From: Phocaeicola coprocola DSM 17136
GTDB lineage: Bacteria; Bacteroidota; Bacteroidia; Bacteroidales; Bacteroidaceae
Reading direction: 5' to 3'
Length of the DNA: 64,000 nt
NCBI RefSeq assembly: GCF_000154845.1
Contig: NZ_DS981462.1
Span: 35,152-99,151 of the forward strand
Part shown: positions 55,701 through 63,743 of the stretch, piece by piece
Numbering within the stretch: position 1 is the stretch's first letter
How the letters are laid out: each line of letters begins with the position of its first letter
Translations under genes and position numbers: made by a program
The notes under the pieces: model-generated
Told to the model about the DNA's origin: nothing
What the model saw: the letters and a program-made list of their open reading frames with translations, nothing else
Databases searched by the model: none

Positions 55701-55731
55701 GCAAAGGTAGCCCTTTAAATCAGAAAGGCAA
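55701..55731 (-). promoter_or_regulatory. Promoter of TlpA-like gene
   Basis: The minus strand reads TTTG (55731-55728), 19 bases, TACCTTTG (55708-55701): an exact Bacteroides promoter, 35 bases before the start. Confidence 0.75.
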
Positions 55732-55758
55732 ACAAATTAATGTATATTCTTCCGCTTA

Positions 55759-56463
55759 TCACTTCAGTTTATTCCCTCCAACAAATAGTGGAAGAATAGA
55801 GCACAAGGTATAAAGTATAGTAAATCCTTCGGAAGAAAGCCCGAAAAAAGAATCCAATCCTGTATAGTGCAGGGATGTAAACAGCTGTATCACAAAAAAC
55901 AGTGTAACACAATAGCCAGAGAAACGGACAAAGCTATACGACATGCCCTTTATTATATCTCTATCCGTACGGTATAAATCTATACTGTATCCGTAAATTA
56001 TCGCCATTATTCCCAGCCCCAACGAAAGGAGATAACTGACACCTTCTGACAAGGGTGAATTCTTCAACCCTCCTGTAATACTGCGTACTATCCCCCATGG
56101 ACCTAAAGCCAGACACAAAACTGCCAGTATATAAACTGCCCCAACGGTCAGACTCAACAACAACGAACGCTTTTCTTTTCGGGAAAGTTTTCTGCCATGA
56201 AAGATTACTCGTCGGACAGCCTCCCAAAAACCTGAATGCATACAGAGTCCCACCCCGAAAGCCAACAACAAGATGTCGCTAAAAAAAGGAGCGGAAAAAA
56301 AGCCGTCGCCAACATTTCTGAGTTGCCAGCGTAACCCTTCCGCACTGAGCAGACTCTGAACGCCCGACCAGCCATATATGCTCCCAACCCATGAAAGGAG
56401 GACCACTACCAACGTAAGCAGAAAGAAAAGCGTGGCAGGATGAAGGAAGTGTCTATTCATCAT
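55759..56463 (-). CDS. Membrane protein resembling the N-terminal part of AbgT transporters
   Basis: 234 residues with about six hydrophobic segments. The start (HPATLFFLLTLVVVLLSWV, then SLLSAEGLRWQLRNV and AFGVGLCMHSGFWEA) recalls the beginning of AbgT-family transporters, which are usually more than 500 residues, but the later transport helices are missing. The second half has no motif I recognise. The frame overlaps the response regulator gene by 11 bases and so is coupled to the two-component operon. It may serve in signal input or be the output's target; the role is unknown. Start at 56463 or 56460. Confidence 0.7.
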   Translation of the reverse strand: MMNRHFLHPATLFFLLTLVVVLLSWVGSIYGWSGVQSLLSAEGLRWQLRNVGDGFFSAPFFSDILLLAFGVGLCMHSGFWEAVRRVIFHGRKLSRKEKRSLLLSLTVGAVYILAVLCLALGPWGIVRSITGGLKNSPLSEGVSYLLSLGLGIMAIIYGYSIDLYRTDRDIIKGMSYSFVRFSGYCVTLFFVIQLFTSLHYTGLDSFFGLSSEGFTILYTLCSILPLFVGGNKLK

Positions 56464-57175
56464 CAGGTTCCAGATTGTCGATATCCAATATCCTCAGTTC
56501 AAAAGCCCGTGTTACCAATCGGCAAGCATTTACTCCGGTACGCTCCTCAGGACGGAACAAGCGGTTTACCAATTCATTCTGACGTTTTTCTATCGATTTC
56601 ACTCCAAAGGGCATAGCCTTCAGGTTGGTGATCATTTCCTTAGTATACCCCAAAGCCAAATGGCGAAGCAAACGTTCGTCATATTCATCGATATCATAAT
56701 CAATGATCGCTTCCTGACGCCGCATCTCCACCTCTACCGACTGCTTGAAGCGTTCCACAATTTTTTCCAGTATCGGATAGTTGAACACTAATTTCTTTCC
56801 TGCCATGACAGCCTCTACATCCGTAGCAGTCAACAGCTCACCTGTTTTCAGAATGATCCCGTCAGCACCTGCATTTAAAGCATCAACCCATAATTTTTCA
56901 TTCAATACTTCACCGGTAAAAATCAAAACTTTCAGTTCCGGACGTTCACGATGCAAACGGGCACAAATATCAACACCGATAGTAGTAGAACCTCCTAAAC
57001 CTAAATCAAGCAAAATCAAATCGGGAGTATGCTGTTCCAGCAACGGCCAAAATTCAGCTTCAGTCATAGCCGTACCTATAACTTCTGCATTAGGTATCTC
57101 GTGACGAAAGATTTCTTCCGTCCCTTTTAATTCCAACTTAACATCTTCTACAATGATAACTTTAAACTTTTCCAT
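56453..57175 (-). CDS. Response regulator with LuxR-like output domain
   Basis: 240 residues. The N-terminal receiver domain has VEDVKLE at the acidic pocket, phospho-acceptor Asp in LILLDLGLGG (near residue 56), the Thr-containing LIFTGE (near 88) and the conserved Lys in ILKTGE (near 112). The C-terminal half resembles a NarL/LuxR-type helix-turn-helix with GYTKEMITNLKAMPFGVKSIEKRQNELVNRL. It lies 13 bases after the double-module kinase and overlaps the AbgT-like gene. It is the probable partner of that kinase. Confidence 0.85.
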   Translation of the reverse strand: MEKFKVIIVEDVKLELKGTEEIFRHEIPNAEVIGTAMTEAEFWPLLEQHTPDLILLDLGLGGSTTIGVDICARLHRERPELKVLIFTGEVLNEKLWVDALNAGADGIILKTGELLTATDVEAVMAGKKLVFNYPILEKIVERFKQSVEVEMRRQEAIIDYDIDEYDERLLRHLALGYTKEMITNLKAMPFGVKSIEKRQNELVNRLFRPEERTGVNACRLVTRAFELRILDIDNLEPDDE

Positions 57176-57188
57176 ATATTCAGTCTTT

Positions 57189-60100
57189 TTACTTTTTCAC
57201 AATAAGCGGTATGGTAAACCATACGGTATATCCTCCCTCTGAAGACGGACAAGCATTGATCCGGCATCCACGATGTCCTGCGAACTCATCATGTTCGCGA
57301 ATTATCTGCTTACAGACCAGAAACTCTGTACCCTGCAGGCCAGCTGTGCCGCCTTCATGAAAACGAGACAATGCCGGATAAAACAGATCGTTCAGTTCTG
57401 CCTGTGTATGATTCCGTCGGGTATCCGTAAAGTTGAAACGTGCAAAGCCGTTTTCCTGAAAAACTGATAACTTCAGAACACCCGTCTGCGGGAAACGTAC
57501 AGCCTCATCGAGTAAATTTTCGAAGAGAAATAAAAGCAAAACGCCATCTCCTGCTACTGACAAGCCTGCTTCCTGCTCGACTTCCAACTTCAGCGAATGT
57601 GACAGTTTACGAGATATTTTACGCAAATATTTTTCTACTTGTCCCATTAACACAGCTACATTGACCTCTGCCCGTCGGAACGTTATATCGTCAAGCTGAC
57701 GGGAGGCACACGAACTAAGTAAAGTAAATATATCTTTATAATAGCTCACCAGTTCAGAAATGGTTTGCAGCTGCTGTTTCTCCTCCTGTAAAGAGATATT
57801 ATCCTGCCTGTTCAGACGATCGACTATCTGCTTTATCCGGTTAGGATAATAGATTGTTTCATGCTTTATGGTAGACAAACAATTATCGAGTACCATATTC
57901 TGCACATGCAGCATATTTTCTTCATAAGAAGCTCGCCTTGCATCATCCTGAGCCAATTCTATGTCGTAATGTTTACGTCTGACACAGACCACCGCATTAT
58001 GCAACACAACAGCAAGATAACTTACAATCAGCTCTACCATCAATCTGTCATTTTCGCGCACACAAGGAAGTGCGGCCTTCACGGCAAGTACACCTGCACA
58101 ATAATTCTCTTCATTAATATCTACATTCAGCGGAAAATAATTCCAGGAAGCTTCATTCGTCCACGATACTAGTTTCTTTTCAAAACAGCGTTCCATCCGG
58201 TTACACAAATCTTCGTTCTCTCCTTCTTCACCGAAAATATAATGCAAAGATGAGGTTTCTTCATCGTATAAGGCTAAAGCCATATCCGCAATGGGGAACA
58301 GTTCATTCATTTCCTCGGAAAGCTTTTTAAGAATGTCTTCTGCTACATTACTTTCTTCTTCATCTCCCGGCTGCGCAACAGAGAAGATAGACTGGTTTAT
58401 CTCGAATACCTGCTCCATATTATAGCGATAATGCAAACGATGACGTAAGTATAGTATATAATAACCGGCCAGACAGACCACAACCAGTAAAAGAAAAATT
58501 CCTAAGGCTATCAGCTTATTATTGGCAGACTGCTGCATCCGCACACAATATTCTTCCAGCGAACGGTCTTTACTAATCTGCTTGTACAAGGTAGTATAAG
58601 CACGATTATTATAATAATATGTACGGAAATCCTTTACTGCAAGTCCGGCTACAGCTGCTTCATTACGAACATCAAGCAGAATATAATAATCGGTATCAAA
58701 TCCTTGGGCCAACCATGTCTGTTCTGCTGCTTCATAATCATCGCGATATAATTTCAGCAACGGATATTTTCGCTTGGAATATTTCAGATAGTGCAGATTC
58801 ATGTAATATAAAACACTGTCGGCATATACCAGCGCCTCCTGATAGCGAGCATTTACATTGCAATCGTACACCCAGTTTGCATAATCATTAGCAATCGACA
58901 GCAAACTGTCGTAAGCAACTCTGTTCTTTTCTTCAGGCTGTTTGTATACCGACGACTGACAGCTACCCAGGCCTAAAATACTCATGGCGAATATCAGACA
59001 TATAGAAAGAGTTCTTTTTACTCCTTTAGGCAATCTGAAATAAAAACGACTTCCTTTTCCCAATGTACTGTCTATCGAGAAACAACAAACGCTGAATACA
59101 GCATTAGTCTTACGGTACTTCTCAATAATCCCTTTACAATTCATCAAGCCAAAACCAGATCCCTTCTGCCGGCGCAATTCCTCCGTATCAGCAGCTGTTC
59201 CCATTCCAATAGCTCCAGAATCATAGACCTTCTCACCTAAGATACGGTTTACATCCTCTTCCGACAGACCAGGACCGTCATCCGACACTGAAATCTCTAC
59301 ATACTCATCCGTTTCTTTTGTCGATAGTGTAATATGTCCATACTCGGGAGTATACTTACGTGCATTTTCGGTCAAGGTATTTATCATAAAAAGAGTAAGT
59401 GCCTTATCGGCTTTTACAACAGCTTCGGTCGGATCGACCTGCAACTCCTGATGTTTTATTTCAAAAGAACGTCTACCTTTAGCAATAATCCCAAAAAGTT
59501 CTTTTAAGGCAAAGCTCTCAATGTTCAAACTTAATACCCCTTGACGCATCTTGATCCATATTGCTAATATTTCATTGTACTCATTAATCCGGGTAATTAG
59601 TTCGTCGATATATTCAAACTTTCCTTTCTTAATGTCAGCCCGACTGGCATAAGGTACAGATTGCAGCTTATGCACTTCATTAGCTACTCGGTCTATATAT
59701 GGAAATATACCTGTCACAATAGAAAGACAAGCTTTTTTTACCATGTTCTGACGTTTGTTCTCGGCTACATGCTGTTCATGAATATACTGTTCCTTTTCCA
59801 GACGCCGCCGCTCGTCGTCTAAAGAAACAAGATTCATTCCATTTTCCAATGTCCATGCCAGATAAGGCAAGACCAGCTGGAGTAATGTCTGTTTCTCTTT
59901 ACGAAGCGGATGAGGTAATTCCAATAATAATTTCCCTATATTCTTGCTTTTATCAGGAGAAAAGAGCTCGAAGGCATAAAAGCCGGCTTCAATTTCTTCA
60001 CGCTCATCTTCCGATGAACACGCTTCTAATACAATTTTTACATCCGTAGCTCCAAAGATATGCTCAAAATCGGTTTTTATCGTATGACAGACAGTATCAG

Positions 60101-61589
60101 TAATTTCTTCTACTTCTGTTACATTTTCCGGAACAGACGAAGTTATCTTGCGACACAAATCAAATACTTCCTTCAGTATGGATATATAAAGCTTATTTCT
60201 CTTGCGCCAACGCCTATTCAGCATAACGAATAATACAATAAGCAGAAAAATCCCTATCACTACCAGCAATAATAACGCATTAATCTGTCTTGATTCTTTC
60301 TCCAAAGCTGCATAACGACTCTCCAAAGCTTTGTCCTGCCGGGTATAGTCCAGTAAGTCCAAATAAACATTCCGATTGTAATCGGATTCCAGCTTACACC
60401 CCATTGCTGCATACGTCCTACTCAATTGCTCACGCAAGCGCAGTATCCATTCCGGTACAGTTTTGATGCCTTCATCCGCAATCCATTTCAGTTCAGTAGA
60501 CCGTACTTCATCAGGAGCATAGGCCTGCAAGCGATCGGTTGTATCTGTACAGTGATAATATTTTTCATGATGCCAGTTAACATATTGCAATGCAGCTTTC
60601 AGGTTCTCCAAAGCCTTTTCCGGCTGTCCCGAGTAATTATAATACGTAGCAATCGTCCGATAAGTTCCCGAAATCTGATAACCGTCACCATATTTCTTAA
60701 ACAAATCCAGCGCCTGACGTGCATAATACAGCGGCAAGCTGTCAACTGGTAAGTCTTCTTTATTGACCAAACGGAGAAGCCCCGAATGCTTTTCTTCCAA
60801 TATTTTCCGATTACTGCGAAAATTCAGCAATTCTGCCATAGCCTGCATGGCATTAGCCTCAAAATAAATATATCCTCCCTTACGACTCTGAAGTAGACAA
60901 CTCGTCAGGCAGCCAAACTCTCCAATAGTAATTTCCTCGCGAGCGGGAGCCTCATACATTCCTCCAGAACCTCTCATATATTCATAGTACAACCACTGTG
61001 CTGTATCTCCCTGCAACACATCGGGTGTAATAGAATTAATGGAACGCAATGATTCATCGTGCTGTTCCAGATAATAGAAATAAATACCCGATACAATATG
61101 AAACTCGGAAACAGCATAATTTAGTCTTTGTTTCTCGTGAGCATCAGAAATAAGGGCCTCATCTTCACGAATACGCTTCAAACGTTGTAAAGCGCTATTC
61201 CGGTAATCGTAAAACTCTTTATTCATTGATGTACGCTGACATATTTTCATCATACCTACATCCGAAATCAAATGTTCTATTTCATTACCTCCTTCTTTCA
61301 AAGCCTGTAGATACAAAGAAGAAGCCTTTTCAAAATCCATGCGCATAAAGGCACAAAAGCCCATGTTATTTAAAGCCTCTGCACGCAAATCGGAATTTCC
61401 TTCAGCCAACTGACATGCGCGCTTGGCTGCTTTCATAGCAACAGACAAGTCTTTATAGCGCATATCATAAGCAAGATGATTCAGAGAATCGGCTTCTGTA
61501 TAAGAAACTTGCTGCTCCATGTGCCTTTCACACGACATTCCAAAGATGACCGTGAAGCTTATTATCAATATACACATTACTACTCTCAT
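57189..61589 (-). CDS. Double-module sensor kinase-like protein (DUF5113-type)
   Basis: 1466 residues. Module 1: lipobox GMSC (about residue 20), TPR-like periplasmic region, membrane segment near 450, then a cytoplasmic part with a good HATPase: N-box INTLTENARKY (near 735), DDGPGLS (near 772) and GSGFGLMNCKGI (near 812). It has no evident phospho-acceptor His. Module 2 begins near 895 with a second signal-like segment ending in lipobox LGSC, then a periplasmic stretch, a membrane segment near 1060, and a cytoplasmic part with STIKHETIYYPNRI (His near 1245). Its ATPase is degenerate: G1 reads FTDTRRN where DxGxG is expected. The two halves look like once separate proteins now fused. Response regulator 13 bases downstream. 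Confidence 0.75.
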   Translation of the reverse strand: MRVVMCILIISFTVIFGMSCERHMEQQVSYTEADSLNHLAYDMRYKDLSVAMKAAKRACQLAEGNSDLRAEALNNMGFCAFMRMDFEKASSLYLQALKEGGNEIEHLISDVGMMKICQRTSMNKEFYDYRNSALQRLKRIREDEALISDAHEKQRLNYAVSEFHIVSGIYFYYLEQHDESLRSINSITPDVLQGDTAQWLYYEYMRGSGGMYEAPAREEITIGEFGCLTSCLLQSRKGGYIYFEANAMQAMAELLNFRSNRKILEEKHSGLLRLVNKEDLPVDSLPLYYARQALDLFKKYGDGYQISGTYRTIATYYNYSGQPEKALENLKAALQYVNWHHEKYYHCTDTTDRLQAYAPDEVRSTELKWIADEGIKTVPEWILRLREQLSRTYAAMGCKLESDYNRNVYLDLLDYTRQDKALESRYAALEKESRQINALLLLVVIGIFLLIVLFVMLNRRWRKRNKLYISILKEVFDLCRKITSSVPENVTEVEEITDTVCHTIKTDFEHIFGATDVKIVLEACSSEDEREEIEAGFYAFELFSPDKSKNIGKLLLELPHPLRKEKQTLLQLVLPYLAWTLENGMNLVSLDDERRRLEKEQYIHEQHVAENKRQNMVKKACLSIVTGIFPYIDRVANEVHKLQSVPYASRADIKKGKFEYIDELITRINEYNEILAIWIKMRQGVLSLNIESFALKELFGIIAKGRRSFEIKHQELQVDPTEAVVKADKALTLFMINTLTENARKYTPEYGHITLSTKETDEYVEISVSDDGPGLSEEDVNRILGEKVYDSGAIGMGTAADTEELRRQKGSGFGLMNCKGIIEKYRKTNAVFSVCCFSIDSTLGKGSRFYFRLPKGVKRTLSICLIFAMSILGLGSCQSSVYKQPEEKNRVAYDSLLSIANDYANWVYDCNVNARYQEALVYADSVLYYMNLHYLKYSKRKYPLLKLYRDDYEAAEQTWLAQGFDTDYYILLDVRNEAAVAGLAVKDFRTYYYNNRAYTTLYKQISKDRSLEEYCVRMQQSANNKLIALGIFLLLVVVCLAGYYILYLRHRLHYRYNMEQVFEINQSIFSVAQPGDEEESNVAEDILKKLSEEMNELFPIADMALALYDEETSSLHYIFGEEGENEDLCNRMERCFEKKLVSWTNEASWNYFPLNVDINEENYCAGVLAVKAALPCVRENDRLMVELIVSYLAVVLHNAVVCVRRKHYDIELAQDDARRASYEENMLHVQNMVLDNCLSTIKHETIYYPNRIKQIVDRLNRQDNISLQEEKQQLQTISELVSYYKDIFTLLSSCASRQLDDITFRRAEVNVAVLMGQVEKYLRKISRKLSHSLKLEVEQEAGLSVAGDGVLLLFLFENLLDEAVRFPQTGVLKLSVFQENGFARFNFTDTRRNHTQAELNDLFYPALSRFHEGGTAGLQGTEFLVCKQIIREHDEFAGHRGCRINACPSSEGGYTVWFTIPLIVKK

Positions 61590-61610
61590 AAGGAAACATA
61601 CGATTTACTA

Positions 61611-61618
61611 CAAAAGTA
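61611..61618 (-). promoter_or_regulatory. -7 box of the sensor kinase operon
   Basis: The minus strand reads TACTTTTG, 22 bases before the start at 61589. No good -33 box. Confidence 0.45.
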
Positions 61619-61664
61619 CAAAGTTCATTGCGAAGAAACGGCAGAGAAGATGATAAAAAAATAA

Positions 61665-61708
61665 AAGAGACCATATCACATCGTCTGTACGAAATGATAT
61701 AGCCTCTT
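61665..61708 (-). terminator. Terminator of Hc1-like gene
   Basis: AAGAG-C-ATATCA style arms (61665-61678 and 61695-61708) pair with two mismatches, followed on the minus strand by a T-rich stretch (TTTTATTTTTTT). Confidence 0.65.
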
Positions 61709-61728
61709 ATGGACAAAGTGAAAAAAGA

Positions 61729-61905
61729 TTATTTCTTTGACTCTTCCAGAGAAACTTTTCTAAATTCTTTCAATACTTTTTCCAGTTCCAATGAAGCCTT
61801 GCGAGCACGAGTTCCAGCTGCCTTATTTCCTTTAGCAACCTGCAATTCTGCATCAGCAACCAAAGCTGCATTCAATTCCTTAATCTTTGCAATTAATTCG
61901 TTCAT
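61729..61905 (-). CDS. Histone H1-like (Hc1) DNA-associated protein
   Basis: 58-residue basic protein read from ATG 61905: MNELIAKIKELNAAL, VADAELQVAKGNKAAGTRAR, KASLELEKVLKEFRKVSLEE, SKK. This is the typical Hc1-like histone H1 family found in Bacteroidota, helical and Lys/Arg rich, with the GTRARK motif. It is expected to bind DNA and shape the nucleoid. The start has a good AGGAGAT ribosome-binding site. It lies alone between the sensor kinase operon and the cation exporter, with a terminator behind it. The antisense frame over 61709-61996 is a shadow. Confidence 0.88.
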   Translation of the reverse strand: MNELIAKIKELNAALVADAELQVAKGNKAAGTRARKASLELEKVLKEFRKVSLEESKK

Positions 61906-62069
61906 AATCTCCTGTATTTTTTATTTTAAACAACTCAAAGTAAATACAAATAACTCAATAACAGATATCTTTGCCTTTCTTTTTTACATTATTTAATATA
62001 AAACACTGTTTTTCAATGCAACTCGGTTGCAAATAAAGTTAGCACAGATGAAATCAGACTACGCATATA

Positions 62070-62100
62070 TTGAATTTATGATATAACGTATGTATTTTTG
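62070..62100 (+). promoter_or_regulatory. Promoter of cation exporter
   Basis: TTGA (62070-62073), 19 bases, TATTTTTG (62093-62100), 23 bases before the ATG at 62124. Confidence 0.65.
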
Positions 62101-62123
62101 TTTCCTGATAAAAAACTAATCAA

Positions 62124-63029
62124 ATGACACATCATCACAAACATCATCATGAACATCACCATGCAATATCCTCACTTAATTCAATATTTATTGCATGCAT
62201 AGTAATCAATCTTGCTTTTGTTTTTATTGAAGCAGGAGTAGGTTTTATCTATAACTCATTAGGACTTTTATCCGATGCCGGACATAATCTCAGCGATGTA
62301 TTCAGTTTGCTGCTTTCTTTATTCGCATTCCGTATGTCACAATATCACAGCAACCGGCATTTCACTTACGGATACAAAAAAAGTACGGTGTTAGTTTCAC
62401 TGGTCAATGCAATTATCCTACTGATAGCGGTAGGAGCCATCGTTATTGAAAGCTTTTACAAACTGAAACATCCGGAAGCGACATCAGGTGAAGCAATATC
62501 ATGGACAGCCGGTATAGGTATTCTTGTGAACGGAATAACGGCATGGCTTTTAATGAAAAATCAGAAACACGATTTGAACGTGCGTGGTGCATTCCTGCAT
62601 ATGGTTATGGACACACTCGTTTCTGTGGGTGTTGTCATATCGGGTATCATTATTATTTATACAGGTTTTACAATCATCGATACTATAATCAGCCTGGTAA
62701 TTGCCGCCATTATCTTACTCTCTACATGGAGGTTACTGAAGGAAAGTCTCTTTCTTTCATTGGATGCTGTTCCGGAAAACATTGACATTAAGACAATCGA
62801 ACAAATCCTAACACAGGCTCCGGGCATAGAAGGATGGCATCACTTACATATATGGGCAGTCAGCACTACTGAAAATGCAGCAACTGTACACATCGTCATC
62901 AGTAATCTATTACAAATGGAAGAGATAAAATGGAATCTGAAAAATGAATTACGAAAAAAGGGTATTCAGCACACGACTATCGAATGTGAAACTCCCGACT
63001 CTTTATGTAAAGACAGAGATTGCTGCTGA
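62124..63029 (+). CDS. Cation diffusion facilitator (CzcD/ZnT-like)
   Basis: 301-residue metal/proton antiporter. An N-terminal His-rich head (HHHKHHHEHHH) precedes six membrane segments. The metal site is shown by SLGLLSDAGHNLSDV (HxxxD/DxxxD type, near residue 50) and, in the fifth segment, HMVMDTLVSVGV (near residue 165). The C-terminal cytoplasmic domain has a HHLHIWAVS-like strand and a Cys-rich end (CKDRDCC). It probably exports Zn, Co or Cd; which metal is not certain. Promoter directly upstream. No regulator gene is adjacent. Confidence 0.92.
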   Translation: MTHHHKHHHEHHHAISSLNSIFIACIVINLAFVFIEAGVGFIYNSLGLLSDAGHNLSDVFSLLLSLFAFRMSQYHSNRHFTYGYKKSTVLVSLVNAIILLIAVGAIVIESFYKLKHPEATSGEAISWTAGIGILVNGITAWLLMKNQKHDLNVRGAFLHMVMDTLVSVGVVISGIIIIYTGFTIIDTIISLVIAAIILLSTWRLLKESLFLSLDAVPENIDIKTIEQILTQAPGIEGWHHLHIWAVSTTENAATVHIVISNLLQMEEIKWNLKNELRKKGIQHTTIECETPDSLCKDRDCC

Positions 63030-63096
63030 ATACTTCTTTCAGTTCACTAGTGTTTACCTATTGGCGGAATTAAATTATAAAAGATTTATGTTTAAA

Positions 63097-63174
63097 AAGT
63101 TGTGCATATTGTTGATATTTAGTGAATTAAAGGTGACCAAACTTTTTAATAGACAAATATCGTATGCACAACTT
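63097..63174 (+). repeat. Hairpin covering the transposase start codon
   Basis: AAGTTGTGCATA (63097-63108) and TATGCACAACTT (63163-63174) are perfect 12-base inverted repeats. The second arm contains the transposase ATG at 63164. Paired in an mRNA read in from outside, it would hide the start codon, a known way of keeping transposases silent. Confidence 0.6.
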
Positions 63175-63664
63175 ATATGCAATATTCGCAAAATTACTGA
63201 ACATATGCAAGCAAATTGCCGGCAATTTAGTCAATGAATCTGGGAATGTGCCAAGACGAGGAGTCGTCCCTAAATTCTCAGACCTTGAAGTAGTGGCTTT
63301 GAACATGGCATCAGAGGCTGCCCCGTATTGTACAGTGAGTCTCTGTTGTTTGCAAAGCTACAGGAATATAGGGTTGAAATACCCAACCTTATTTCCCGCC
63401 GACAATACAATGACAGGCGTAAAACAACTTCCTCCCTATGTAATGCAATCCGAGAAAGAATGGTTTCTGAAATGGATGGTGGTGAAGACTGTTTCTGTAT
63501 TGATTCGAAGCCGATAGAAGTATGTCGTATTGCCCGTTCCAAACGTTGCAGTATGGGAAAGAAGGATTTTAGTAAAGCACCTGAGGTAGGCTACTGCGCA
63601 TCACAAAGCATGTATTATTATGGGTATAAACTCCATGCAGTCTGTGGGTTAAGTGGTGTCATCC
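63164..63664 (+). pseudogene. IS982-type transposase, frameshifted and truncated
   Basis: Translation starts at 63164 (MHNLYAIFAKLLNICKQIAG) and reads well to NMASEAA. At about 63320-63330 the matching frame changes: SESLLFAKLQEYRVEIPNLI, then DCFCIDSKPIEVC with catalytic-region residues and YCASQSMYYYGYKLHAVCG continue in the frame one base back. Restoring one missing base near CCCCG would rejoin the two. The gene then stops matching after GLSGVI because of the IS66 insertion. It is therefore inactive. Confidence 0.75.
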
Positions 63665-63685
63665 GTAACCATTCTATTTTCCGCC

Positions 63686-63716
63686 TTGACACGCATGTTC
63701 CCTAAACCTACCTTTG
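63686..63716 (+). promoter_or_regulatory. Promoter inside IS66 element
   Basis: TTGA (63686-63689), 19 bases, TACCTTTG (63709-63716), 28 bases before the first ORF. Confidence 0.65.
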
Positions 63717-63743
63717 CGCCGTAACCCTTAAACAACAATGATT

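Larger units (their letters stand above)
63030..63664 (+). mobile_element. IS982-type insertion sequence, interrupted (left end uncertain)
   Basis: The transposase resembles IS982/IS195-type elements of Bacteroidales. Only the 5' portion is present: at 63664 the sequence passes into an IS66-like element. The left boundary lies somewhere between 63030 and 63097; no terminal repeat could be defined. Coordinates are approximate. Confidence 0.6.

Noticed and set aside
61709..61996. 95-residue plus-strand ORF
   Set aside because: It is the antisense of the Hc1-like gene at 61729-61905, which has a typical family sequence and a good ribosome-binding site.
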